Origin: CBFHWU01 sp965659665
GTDB taxonomy: Bacteria > Bacteroidota > Bacteroidia > Flavobacteriales > Flavobacteriaceae
DNA: 64,000 bases
NCBI GenBank assembly: GCA_965659665.1
Contig: CBFHWU010000017.1
Location: forward strand, 150,458-214,457
Direction of reading: 5' to 3'
Both the position numbers and the translations under genes were made by a program. Below, piece after piece: positions 52,930 to 61,991 of this stretch (position 1 is its first letter; each line of letters starts with the position of its first letter). The notes under the pieces are model-generated. The model searched no databases. It had not been told where the DNA came from and worked only from the letters and a program-made list of their open reading frames with translations.

Positions 52930-55758
52930 TCATTGATTTAGTTCTTTTTTTAGGTAGTAAGCGGTAAAACTCTCAGGATGTGTCGACACTGCCTCTGGAG
53001 TTCCAGTTACCCAAACCGATCCCCCTTTCATCCCCCCTTCGAAACCCATATCTATAATATGATCTACACTTTTTATGACATCTAAATTGTGTTCAATCAC
53101 TACAACGGTATTTCCTTGATCAACTAATTTTTGTAAAACATTCAGCAACACGCGAATATCTTCGTAATGCAAGCCTGTTGTTGGCTCATCTAAAATATAA
53201 AAAGTGTTTCCTGTATCCTTTTTACTTAATTCAGTGGCTAGTTTAACACGTTGCGCCTCTCCTCCCGAAAGAGTAGTCGATTGTTGGCCAAGGGTAATGT
53301 AACCTAATCCTACATCGTCAATCGTTTTTAATTTACGATATATTTTAGGAAATGATTTAAAGAATTCACATGCTTCCTCAATAGTCATCTCCAAAATATC
53401 ATTGATATTTTTGTTTTTATAGCGAATTTCTAGGGTCTCTCTATTAAATCGTTTTCCTCGACATCGGTCACAATGAACATGAACATCAGGTAAAAAATTC
53501 ATTTCTATGGTTTTTAAACCTGCGCCTTGACATTCCTCGCATCGTCCTCCTTTAACATTAAAACTAAACCTACCAGGCTTATAACCCCGAATTTGCGCTT
53601 CTGCTGTTTTGGTAAACAATGTCCGAATTTCACTAAAAACACCAGTGTAGGTGGCAGGATTACTTCTTGGTGTTCGCCCTATTGGAGATTGATTGATATC
53701 AATCACTTTGTCAATATTATTGATCCCTTCTATTTTTTGGTAAGGTAAAGGGTTTTTTACACCATTAAAAAAATATTGATTTAAAATAGGGTAAAGGGTT
53801 TCATTGATTAATGTAGATTTACCACTTCCCGAAACTCCAGTCACTCCAATCATGGTACCTAGAGGAAGACTGATGGTCACGTTTTTTAAATTATTTCCTG
53901 TACAGCCACTTAATTTTAATTTTTTTCCGTTTCCTTTTCTGCGGGTATCAGGCATCATTATGCTATTGCTTCCCTTGAGATAGTTTGATGTTGCAGTATC
54001 CATTTTTTTGAGTTCTACAGGATTACCACTTGCAATAATTTCGCCTCCATGTTTTCCTGCTTTTGGACCCATATCAACAATAAAGTCAGCATTTTCCATC
54101 ATTTCTTTATCATGCTCAACTACAATAACGGAATTCCCAATATCCCTTAAGTGAGTTAATGACTCAATAAGTTTCTGATTATCTCGTTGATGCAATCCAA
54201 TACTCGGTTCATCTAAAATATACAAAACCCCAACGAGCTGGGCACCAATTTGTGTCGCTAAACGAATTCGTTGGGCTTCGCCGCCTGAAAGTGTTTTTGA
54301 GTTTCGATTCAAGCTTAAATAATTCAACCCAACATTCAATAAAAATTCACAACGATTTTTTATTTCCTTCAAAACTTCAGTTGCAATTTGATTTTGCTTT
54401 TTGGTGAGCTCACTTGGAAGACCTTGAACCCATTCGTATAATGTATCGATATCCATGGCGCTAAGTTCAGCGATATTCTTTCCCGCAATCTTAAAGTATA
54501 AAGCTTCTTTTTTTAGTCGACTTCCATTACATTCATTGCAATCAATTTCGTTCATAAAACCTTTTGCCCAGCGCCGTAGTGCTGAAGTGTGGGCATCATT
54601 AAATTGTGCCTCAACAAAGGATATGATCCCTTCGTAGTCTATAGAGTATTCACGATTTATCCCTAATGTTTTAGAGGCTACATGGAATTGTTCTTGCCCC
54701 CCATAAAGAATGATGTCCAATGCTTGTTGAGGAATTTTATGAATAGGATCTGATAATTTAAAATTGTAACGAATGCTTATGGCTTCTAATTGTTTGAATA
54801 TCCAATTTGACTTCTTTTCTCCAAGAGGTTTTATTCCTCCAAGTTGAATCGAAATATTTGGGTCAGGAATAATTTTATTAAAATCTACAATGTGTTTTTT
54901 TCCTAACCCATTACAGGAAGGACACATGCCCTTAGGAGAATTGAAGGAAAATGTATTTGGCTCGGGAGAGGGATAGGCAATTCCTGAACTTGGACACATC
55001 AATTCTCGACTAAAGTGACGAACTTCGTTTTGATCGACATCTAAAATCATAAGGCTTTTTTCTCCGTGGTACAGGGCAGTTTGAATGCTCTCAGTCAGCC
55101 TTTTTTCGAGTGAGATCTCATTGGGGTCAATTACAAGCCGATCAATAACAATTTCGATGTCATGTGATTTATAACGATCGACTTTGAAATTTGGACTTAA
55201 TTCAATTATTTTTTCATCAACGCGCACCTTAGTAAATCCTTGCTTGCCTATTGACGCAAAAAGCTCTCGATAATGACCTTTTCTAAATCGAACTACAGAG
55301 GCTAAAATGTAGATGCGTTTGTTTTGATATTGAGATTGAATGATCTTTTGAATTTCTTCATCTGCATATTGAACCATCTTTTCATTGGTTTTGTAGCTGT
55401 AAGCCTCTGAAACCCGCGCAAACAAAAGACGTAAAAAATCATATATTTCGGTAATGGTTCCGACTGTTGAACGAGGACTTTTACTTGTCGTTTTTTGTTC
55501 TATTGCAATCACTGGAGATAAACCATCTATTTTATCAACATCAGGACGTTCTAAGTTCCCTAAAAATTGACGTGCATAGGCCGAAAAAGTCTCTATATAA
55601 CGACGCTGGCCTTCAGCATAAATGGTATCAAAAGCAAGAGATGATTTTCCGCTTCCTGATAAACCGGTCAGTACAACAAGTTGATTTCTAGGAAGTTCAA
55701 CGTCAATATTTTTTAAATTATGTACGCGAGCTCCTTTAACCAATAATTTTTCTTCCAT
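52930..55758 (-). CDS. uvrA: Excinuclease ABC subunit A
   Basis: A 942-residue DNA damage sensor: two ABC modules with LTGLSGSGKSSLAFDT (domain 1) and VTGVSGSGKSTLINET (domain 2), two LSGGEAQRIRLA/LSGGEAQRVKLA signatures, and zinc sites in CPSSGIAYPSPEP..CPSCNGLG, CNECNGSR and CEECQGAG..CDRCRGKR. Length is normal. The ATG at 55758 (MEEKLLVKGARVHNLK) is preferred to a TTG at 55767. Works with UvrB/UvrC, which are not in the window. Confidence 0.97.
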   Translation of the reverse strand: MEEKLLVKGARVHNLKNIDVELPRNQLVVLTGLSGSGKSSLAFDTIYAEGQRRYIETFSAYARQFLGNLERPDVDKIDGLSPVIAIEQKTTSKSPRSTVGTITEIYDFLRLLFARVSEAYSYKTNEKMVQYADEEIQKIIQSQYQNKRIYILASVVRFRKGHYRELFASIGKQGFTKVRVDEKIIELSPNFKVDRYKSHDIEIVIDRLVIDPNEISLEKRLTESIQTALYHGEKSLMILDVDQNEVRHFSRELMCPSSGIAYPSPEPNTFSFNSPKGMCPSCNGLGKKHIVDFNKIIPDPNISIQLGGIKPLGEKKSNWIFKQLEAISIRYNFKLSDPIHKIPQQALDIILYGGQEQFHVASKTLGINREYSIDYEGIISFVEAQFNDAHTSALRRWAKGFMNEIDCNECNGSRLKKEALYFKIAGKNIAELSAMDIDTLYEWVQGLPSELTKKQNQIATEVLKEIKNRCEFLLNVGLNYLSLNRNSKTLSGGEAQRIRLATQIGAQLVGVLYILDEPSIGLHQRDNQKLIESLTHLRDIGNSVIVVEHDKEMMENADFIVDMGPKAGKHGGEIIASGNPVELKKMDTATSNYLKGSNSIMMPDTRRKGNGKKLKLSGCTGNNLKNVTISLPLGTMIGVTGVSGSGKSTLINETLYPILNQYFFNGVKNPLPYQKIEGINNIDKVIDINQSPIGRTPRSNPATYTGVFSEIRTLFTKTAEAQIRGYKPGRFSFNVKGGRCEECQGAGLKTIEMNFLPDVHVHCDRCRGKRFNRETLEIRYKNKNINDILEMTIEEACEFFKSFPKIYRKLKTIDDVGLGYITLGQQSTTLSGGEAQRVKLATELSKKDTGNTFYILDEPTTGLHYEDIRVLLNVLQKLVDQGNTVVVIEHNLDVIKSVDHIIDMGFEGGMKGGSVWVTGTPEAVSTHPESFTAYYLKKELNQ

Positions 55759-55824
55759 ACCCTTCAAACAATTTTTGAAATTACACTTTTTAGCTTAACT
55801 ATTTAAAACAAAAACACAAGTTTT

Positions 55825-56397
55825 TTATTTTTCGAGATTGAATTTGTGTTGTAGGGTTTCAAAAAAAATAAAAAAACACGTTTCATAATAAGAATAATCT
55901 TGCTCTAGTTGAAATGTTGCATTTTTTAATTGTTGATAGTTGGTGCGTTGACCCATTAAATTCAGAATATGATGCAATCCTTCAATTGATTTGTACTCAT
56001 TCATCCAATTATATTTTTTCATTCCCAAAAAATAACGTTCAGCAGAAATGGGAAAAAGAGCAATGAAGGGTTCAAGATTCTTTTCGCAAAAAAAAATAAA
56101 TTCAGTTAACGATTTACTCGAGAAATTGTCAAAATTTTTTGCCAAAAAATGATCATAAAACATATCCACGATAACGTTGGAATAGTGTCGATGATTTTTG
56201 AATAATGTATTTCTTATTTCTCGTGTTATGGGGTGCGAATCGGTAAAAGCGTCTATTTGATGATGGAGTTCAATTCCGCGCTCAATCGAAATAGGATATT
56301 GGTCTCGATAATTTCCTTTGATATGGTCGGCAATAAAGTTGCCTACCATTAAACCATTGTTATGTTTTGATAAAAAAAGATGCGCTAAATAATTCAC
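55825..56397 (-). CDS. acpH: Acyl carrier protein phosphodiesterase-like protein
   Basis: A 190-residue HD-like all-helical protein of the AcpH/DUF479 family: NYLAHLFLSKHNNGLMVGNFIAD at the start, RGIELHHQIDAFTDSHP, VDMFYDHFLAKNF. It would remove phosphopantetheine from ACP. The start is a GTG that matches the family start MNYLAHL. Divergent from glmM with a 44-nt gap. Confidence 0.85.
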   Translation of the reverse strand: MNYLAHLFLSKHNNGLMVGNFIADHIKGNYRDQYPISIERGIELHHQIDAFTDSHPITREIRNTLFKNHRHYSNVIVDMFYDHFLAKNFDNFSSKSLTEFIFFCEKNLEPFIALFPISAERYFLGMKKYNWMNEYKSIEGLHHILNLMGQRTNYQQLKNATFQLEQDYSYYETCFFIFFETLQHKFNLEK

Positions 56398-56441
56398 CTA
56401 CCGAAAGTAATTAATGAAGCGTATATTTGAAAAAAAAAAAA

Positions 56442-57818
56442 ATGACTTTAATTACATCAATTTCTGGCATTAGAGGGACTATTGGTGGCTCACCAAAAAA
56501 CAACCTCACTCCAATTGATGCGGTTCGATTTGCAGCAGCATATGGAACATATATCGCAGAGCAAAACCCAAAACCTTGCATAGTCATAGGAAGAGATGCT
56601 CGAATTTCTGGAAATATGATTCAATCTCTAGTTCAGCAAACTTTGGTTGCTTTGGGAATTGACATTATAGATTTGGGTTTATCCACCACACCAACAGTCG
56701 AAATGGAAGTTATTCGACAAAAAGCCGATGGAGGTATCATTTTAACGGCTAGTCACAACCCTAAACAATGGAATGCCTTGAAGTTATTGAACAATAAGGG
56801 GGAATTTTTAAATGCTGATTCAGGATCTAAAATATTAGCAATTGCTGAAAAAGGTGAATTTTCTTTTGCTGAAGTTGATGATTTAGGGCAATTGACTGTT
56901 GTAAAAGATGCTTTAGAGGCCCATATCGATCAGATTATTAAGTTAAAACTTGTTAATGTTGATGCCATAAAAAAAAGAAATTTTACAGTGGTAGTTGATG
57001 CGGTAAATTCATCTGGAGGAATTGCTGTTCCTGCTTTGCTTGACCGATTGGGAGTGAAAACAATTCCAATTCATTGTGAACCTTCAGGGGATTTTCAACA
57101 CAATCCAGAACCGTTAGCACATCATTTATCTGATTTATCAAATGCCGTTATCAACAACAAAGCTGATCTTGGAATTGCTGTTGATCCTGATGTTGATCGT
57201 TTGGTTTTTATGAATGCTGACGGTACTCTTTTTGGAGAAGAATATACCTTGGTAGCCTGTGCAGATTATGTCCTTTCTAAAACTCCCGGTAATACAGTTT
57301 CTAACCTGTCATCAACAAGAGCCTTAGCTAAAGTTACAGCCTCCTATGGTGGGAAATATACCGCCAGTGCCGTAGGGGAGGTAAATGTTGTTGAAGAAAT
57401 GAAATTACAAAATGCCATTATTGGTGGGGAAGGAAATGGAGGGGTCATTTTACCTGAACTACACTATGGAAGAGATGCCCTAGTGGGTATTGCGTTATTT
57501 CTCACTCATTTGTCAGAAAAAAATATCACAGCTGTTGAACTTAAAAATAGTTTCCCTCAATTTTTTATGCGGAAAGAAAAAATGGTGTTATCTCCCCAAC
57601 TAGATGTAGATCATCTCTTGAAAAAATTTTCAAAACACTATGCAAACGAAAAAGTAACTACTATTGACGGGGTTAAGGTTGATTTTAAAACAGGCTGGGT
57701 GCACTTAAGAAAATCAAATACTGAACCTATTGTTCGTATTTATGCAGAAGCAGATTCAGAGGATATGGTAGATCAACTCATTAAAGAAGTTGAAAAAACT
57801 ATAACATCCGATGCTTAA
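56442..57818 (+). CDS. glmM: Phosphoglucosamine mutase-like phosphohexomutase
   Basis: A 458-residue alpha-D-phosphohexomutase: SISGIRGTIGG at the start, the phosphoserine loop TASHNPKQWNALK, the metal loop DPDVDRLVF, the sugar-binding GEGNGGVILPELHYGRDAL, and a C-terminal RKSNTEPIVRIYAEA. It most likely makes glucosamine-1-phosphate for cell-wall precursors; phosphomannomutase is an alternative. The ATG at 56442 after the poly-A is preferred to a TTG at 56427. Its end overlaps the convergent acyltransferase by 20 nt. Confidence 0.88.
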   Translation: MTLITSISGIRGTIGGSPKNNLTPIDAVRFAAAYGTYIAEQNPKPCIVIGRDARISGNMIQSLVQQTLVALGIDIIDLGLSTTPTVEMEVIRQKADGGIILTASHNPKQWNALKLLNNKGEFLNADSGSKILAIAEKGEFSFAEVDDLGQLTVVKDALEAHIDQIIKLKLVNVDAIKKRNFTVVVDAVNSSGGIAVPALLDRLGVKTIPIHCEPSGDFQHNPEPLAHHLSDLSNAVINNKADLGIAVDPDVDRLVFMNADGTLFGEEYTLVACADYVLSKTPGNTVSNLSSTRALAKVTASYGGKYTASAVGEVNVVEEMKLQNAIIGGEGNGGVILPELHYGRDALVGIALFLTHLSEKNITAVELKNSFPQFFMRKEKMVLSPQLDVDHLLKKFSKHYANEKVTTIDGVKVDFKTGWVHLRKSNTEPIVRIYAEADSEDMVDQLIKEVEKTITSDA

Positions 57819-58671
57819 ATCGGTTGTGAGTCCACAAATAATAGATTGGATTAGTTCGTATTTGTTTTTCAAGTTTTTCGACAAATAAGTCTGTAATTGA
57901 AAAATCATCGTTTTCTTTTGGAACTGATGACAAAATTTCTAGGGTAGTTTCATAATACCCCCGCTTAACTTTACGTATAGAGGCCATAAGCACGGGAATA
58001 TCATATTGTTTAGCAATTCTTTCGGCACCAGTAAAAACAGGCACTTTTACCCCTAAAAAATTGCGATTGTAATTATGTTTTCGTTTTTGAGGAGATTGAT
58101 CACTAGCAAAACCATAAATACCAACAACCCCACTTTTAGTGTGTTCAGTCATTGTTTTTTTAATTTCTTTTTTTGGAATAAGATAAGCTCCGTAGCGTGC
58201 ACGTAAGTGTTTTGTTAATCGATCAAAATAGGGATTAGAGAGAGGAGAGTAAATGCCATAAGCAGTATGATCTGTGTAAAGCCCGAGTGATAATAACCAT
58301 TCATAACTAGCGTAATGACCACACATGATAAACACTGATTTTTTTTGAGCGGCAAATTCATGCAATACTTCTGGGTTGAGAACAACAAATCTTTTTTGAA
58401 TCGTGGTTAAACTCAACGTTAATGATTTTAACATTTCTAAAAACAAGTCACAGAAATGTTTATAAAATCCTTTTTCGATCGTTGTTAAATCCCAATGCTT
58501 ATCAGGATAACCTGATAATTTTAAATTTTTTCTAACCAGTTTTCTTCGATACTTAAAGATGCGGAAAATTAAAAAGGAGATAATATCGGATAGTACATAG
58601 AGGATCCTAAAAGGAAGAAGTGATACTAAGTAAAACAAAGGGTATACGATGAAGTAGATCAGTCGCTGCAT
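57799..58671 (-). CDS. LpxL/HtrB-like lipid A acyltransferase
   Basis: A 290-residue inner-membrane protein with a hydrophobic N-terminus (about 1-35) and the acyltransferase motif HYASYEWL (HX4E), then IYSPLSNPYFDRL, FASDQSPQK, KVPVFTGAERIAKQY, and a final YYLWTHNRFKHR. It transfers an acyl chain to lipid A or a related lipid. Length is typical for the flavobacterial family. It is divergent from the rhomboid gene. Confidence 0.9.
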   Translation of the reverse strand: MQRLIYFIVYPLFYLVSLLPFRILYVLSDIISFLIFRIFKYRRKLVRKNLKLSGYPDKHWDLTTIEKGFYKHFCDLFLEMLKSLTLSLTTIQKRFVVLNPEVLHEFAAQKKSVFIMCGHYASYEWLLSLGLYTDHTAYGIYSPLSNPYFDRLTKHLRARYGAYLIPKKEIKKTMTEHTKSGVVGIYGFASDQSPQKRKHNYNRNFLGVKVPVFTGAERIAKQYDIPVLMASIRKVKRGYYETTLEILSSVPKENDDFSITDLFVEKLEKQIRTNPIYYLWTHNRFKHRML

Positions 58672-58714
58672 CGTACAAATATACTATATTTGAATTCAAT
58701 CTAATTAAATAAAT

Positions 58715-59359
58715 ATGGTGTTATTCTCTGTTGTTACCCTTATTATTTTACTCAATGTTCTTGTTTCATTAAAAGGATTTAAAGACCTTGTTTTTTTTGA
58801 TCGTTTTAAATTTAATATTGCTGGAATTAATCGTGGCGAAAAGCTAAGATTAGTAAGCTCGGGATTTTTACATGTTGATATGACTCATTTACTGTTCAAC
58901 ATGTTTACATTATATATGTTTTCGGAGGCTGTTGTTCAATATTTGGGAGCGAGTACCTACACTTTTATTTATTTTTTAAGTCTTATTTTCGGAAATGTAT
59001 TTTCTTATTATGCCCATCGAAAAAATTCATATTATTCTGCCGTTGGGGCTTCTGGAGCAGTAGCTGGTATTATCTATGCTTCCATACTTCTTTATCCCGA
59101 AATGAAATTGATGTTCATCCTATTTCCAGTTCCAATTCCTGGGTACATTTTTGGTGTAGGTTATTTGCTGTATTCTATATATGGAATGAAAAAAAACATC
59201 GGAAATATAGGACACTCTGCTCATTTTGGTGGGGCAGTAAGTGGGTTTTTGGCTACCATTCTATTTGAACCCAATGTGATGGATACCCAGCCTTTAGTTG
59301 TCGGATTACTGCTTATTCCTATTATATGGTATGGAATAACATTTAAAAAAGCAATTTAA
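58715..59359 (+). CDS. Rhomboid family intramembrane serine protease
   Basis: A 214-residue protein with about six membrane helices. Visible family motifs are HLLFNMFTLYMFSE, the catalytic Ser in YSAVGASGAVAGI and the catalytic His in GHSAHFGGAVSGF. Substrates unknown. The stop overlaps the convergent TlpA-like gene by 4 nt. Confidence 0.93.
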   Translation: MVLFSVVTLIILLNVLVSLKGFKDLVFFDRFKFNIAGINRGEKLRLVSSGFLHVDMTHLLFNMFTLYMFSEAVVQYLGASTYTFIYFLSLIFGNVFSYYAHRKNSYYSAVGASGAVAGIIYASILLYPEMKLMFILFPVPIPGYIFGVGYLLYSIYGMKKNIGNIGHSAHFGGAVSGFLATILFEPNVMDTQPLVVGLLLIPIIWYGITFKKAI

Positions 59360-60483
59360 AGTAAAAGCGCAATGTTGTTTTTTAGCTGAGTGGTGTCATA
59401 TCCACGAAATACAATTTTTCCACTATCATCCAACAGAAAGTATTGGGGGATAAAAGATACACTGTACGCTTTGGCAATAGGGTCGTTCCAATATTGAAGA
59501 TTTGATACATGCCCCCAGTTCAAATTATCTTGCAGAATTGCGGTTTGCCAACGATCTTTATCTCGATCCAAGGAAACTCCCACGACTTTAAGTCCTTTGT
59601 CTTTGTATTCATTATAAATCTTCACTAGTGTCGGATTTCCTCTTCTGCATGGACCACACCACGAGGCCCAAAAATCGATCAGGGTAAGTTTACCTTTTAA
59701 ATTCTCTAAAGAAACCGTTACCCCCTCCGTGTTTGGAGCATTAAAATTAGGGGCAACATCACCAACTCCCGGCGATGGTGCTGAGGATGAATTTGTGTCA
59801 TCAGATTCCATCGGATTCAAAATGGCCTCAATACTTTTGGCTGAGAGCGTTTGTTTGATTTTTGCTGAAAATGAATCAAATATAATTTTAGCTTCTTCTC
59901 TTCCAACCACATTGTTTTTAATCAACTGTTCCAGAATGAGTGAAGAAATATAGGAATCACTATTTTCTTTTGTGAAATTGATTTCATAGTCAGAAAGCCT
60001 ATCTCGGAGTTCCAAGAATTGATCTTGAAGATCGGTCAGTAACAAACTGTCTTTTATGATCATGGCATTGCGCATTTCGTTTTGAATCTTCATCAAATCT
60101 TTGATATAAATTTGACTTTCTTGCTGATAACTCCGAAATAAATTATTAGAAGGCGTACCCGTTACTAATGACGCACGAATGCTATCTTTATAAGCTTCTA
60201 CTTGTATATCTCCCTTTTCGATTACTACAGGCAAGACATCTCGGATACCTTCGAATGAGATATAATGCATCTCTGGTACTTCGGCATCAGCCATTTCAAA
60301 AATCAAAACCCCTGAGTTAATTTCAAGAGTATCTAAGGTTTGAGGTTGGTTGGTTTCATCCAAACGGATGATATAGGCCTTAGAACCATCTTCTAAATCA
60401 ATAGTTAAGTTTAAAAAAGATGTAGAGTCGGAACAAGAACAAACGAATAAGGTGAGTACGATAAACGTGAAAAAATGTTTCAT
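59356..60483 (-). CDS. TlpA-like thioredoxin-domain lipoprotein
   Basis: A 375-residue lipoprotein (lipobox FVCSC). An N-terminal DUF4369-like beta domain (about 20-120) and a helical middle precede an AhpC/TSA-type thioredoxin fold (about 240-375) with the redox pair in FWASWCGPCRRGNPTL and a cis-Pro in SFIPQYFLLDDSG. It should reduce disulfides in the periplasm, for example for cytochrome c maturation; the partner is unknown. Confidence 0.9.
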   Translation of the reverse strand: MKHFFTFIVLTLFVCSCSDSTSFLNLTIDLEDGSKAYIIRLDETNQPQTLDTLEINSGVLIFEMADAEVPEMHYISFEGIRDVLPVVIEKGDIQVEAYKDSIRASLVTGTPSNNLFRSYQQESQIYIKDLMKIQNEMRNAMIIKDSLLLTDLQDQFLELRDRLSDYEINFTKENSDSYISSLILEQLIKNNVVGREEAKIIFDSFSAKIKQTLSAKSIEAILNPMESDDTNSSSAPSPGVGDVAPNFNAPNTEGVTVSLENLKGKLTLIDFWASWCGPCRRGNPTLVKIYNEYKDKGLKVVGVSLDRDKDRWQTAILQDNLNWGHVSNLQYWNDPIAKAYSVSFIPQYFLLDDSGKIVFRGYDTTQLKNNIALLL

Positions 60484-60911
60484 GTAAATTTTTTTTCAAA
60501 ATTACATAAAATTAACTTAGAGTGAGGTGTTTTTTTATAGTCAACATTTTTTGTAACTCAACTTGTTGATCTATTTACTTAAAATCTAAAAAACCAAAAA
60601 AACAGGAACCATTTCCTTTTGGTATGCATTAACCCTACAACTATTATTTCTCAAGCAAATAAAGTTAAATTCCTACCTCAATCTTCTTATTTAAACTATA
60701 AACCATTTCCATCATGTTCTTGTACTGTCGGAAGAGTGGAGGATTTTTATCAAGGTTTAATTTTTTCTAGACAATAAAAAAGTATTAGGATCTTAAAATA
60801 TCTCGACGCTCGGATGGGTGCAAAAAATTCCCATTCCTCAATAATAATATAGGATAGAAAAATAGGAGCGCGTAAATTAAGAGAATTCATTGTATTTTTG
60901 AAAAAAAACAC
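60484..60911. other. Intergenic region upstream of aroC
   Basis: About 430 nt without a convincing gene. A frame ending at 60777 is open for about 60 codons (INPTTIISQANKV in the middle) but has no start signal or recognisable family. The only other signal is the -7 element at 60893-60900. CCCTACAA at 60633-60640 has no second copy 11 bp away. Confidence 0.4.
60893..60900 (+). promoter_or_regulatory. aroC -7 promoter element
   Basis: TATTTTTG matches TAnnTTTG and lies 11 nt before the ATG, so the mRNA leader would be only a few nucleotides. No TTG at -33. Confidence 0.45.
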
Positions 60912-61976
60912 ATGGCCGGTAATTCATTTGGACAACTATTTAGACTTACAAGTTTTGGCGAATCACATGGTCCAGCCTTAGGGGGTATAATTGATGGTTG
61001 TCCCTCAGGAATAACTTTAGATTTAGAAGCCATTCAACAGGAACTCAATCGAAGAAAGCCAGGTCAATCAAAAATTGTAACTCAGCGTAAAGAACCTGAT
61101 CAAGTCATTTTTTACTCAGGGATATTTGAAGGGGTTACTACAGGCACCCCAATCGGATTTGCGATTCATAACACCAACCAAAAATCAAAAGATTATTCTC
61201 ATATAAAAAAGAGCTACCGCCCCTCTCATGCCGATTATGTTTACGATAAAAAATACGGTTTTCGTGATTATAGAGGAGGAGGACGCAGTTCAGCCCGTGA
61301 AACTGCTGCGCGTGTTGTGGCGGGAGCTGTGGCAAAACAGTTTTTATCTTCGATCAAAATTCATGCTTTTGTTTCTGCAGTTGGAACACTTCAGCTAAAA
61401 AACCCCGATCAAATACAAGATTTTTCTTTTATTGAACAAAATCCTGTTCGTTGTCCTAATCCTGAAATGGCTGAACAGATGGAAAGTTACATTAAACAAA
61501 TTAGAAAAGAAGGGGATACCGTTGGAGGGGTAGTAAGTTGTATTATCAAAAATGTTCCAGTAGGCTTAGGGGAACCTGTATTTGATAAATTACATGCAAA
61601 TTTGGGAAAAGCAATGCTTTCGATTAATGCAGTTAAAGGGTTTGAGTATGGCAGTGGTTTTTTGGGTGCTACATGGAAAGGTAGTAAACATAATGATTTG
61701 TTTAATCCGGATGGTACGACCAAAACTAATTCCTCAGGTGGCATACAAGGGGGTATTTCCAATGGAATGGATATTTATTTCAATGTTGCGTTCAAGCCAG
61801 TAGCTACGATTATGCAAAATCAATCTACCATTGATATAGACGGTAATAATGTTACCATTGAAGGCAAAGGACGACATGATCCTTGTGTTGTTCCTAGAGC
61901 AGTTCCCATAGTCGAAGCAATGGCAGCCCTAGTTATTGCAGATTTCACCCTTTTAAACAGAACAATTAAATCATAA
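60912..61976 (+). CDS. aroC: Chorismate synthase
   Basis: A 354-residue enzyme that makes chorismate from EPSP in the last step of the shikimate pathway, with reduced FMN. Seen: FGESHGPALGGIIDGCPSG, RRKPGQSKIVTQRKEPD, YRGGGRSSARETAARVVAGA, and GRHDPCVVPRAVPIVEAM near the C-terminus. Length is normal. It is followed after 15 nt by the symporter gene. Confidence 0.97.
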   Translation: MAGNSFGQLFRLTSFGESHGPALGGIIDGCPSGITLDLEAIQQELNRRKPGQSKIVTQRKEPDQVIFYSGIFEGVTTGTPIGFAIHNTNQKSKDYSHIKKSYRPSHADYVYDKKYGFRDYRGGGRSSARETAARVVAGAVAKQFLSSIKIHAFVSAVGTLQLKNPDQIQDFSFIEQNPVRCPNPEMAEQMESYIKQIRKEGDTVGGVVSCIIKNVPVGLGEPVFDKLHANLGKAMLSINAVKGFEYGSGFLGATWKGSKHNDLFNPDGTTKTNSSGGIQGGISNGMDIYFNVAFKPVATIMQNQSTIDIDGNNVTIEGKGRHDPCVVPRAVPIVEAMAALVIADFTLLNRTIKS

Positions 61977-61991
61977 ACCTAGTACTCACTT

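Noticed and set aside
55467..55691. A 74-codon plus-strand frame inside uvrA
   Set aside because: Opposite-strand shadow of a strongly conserved gene, with no start signal or protein-like pattern.
60633..60640. CCCTACAA upstream of aroC as a third copy of the glucan operator
   Set aside because: No second TACAA 11 bp away and the gene has no link to glucan use; probably chance.
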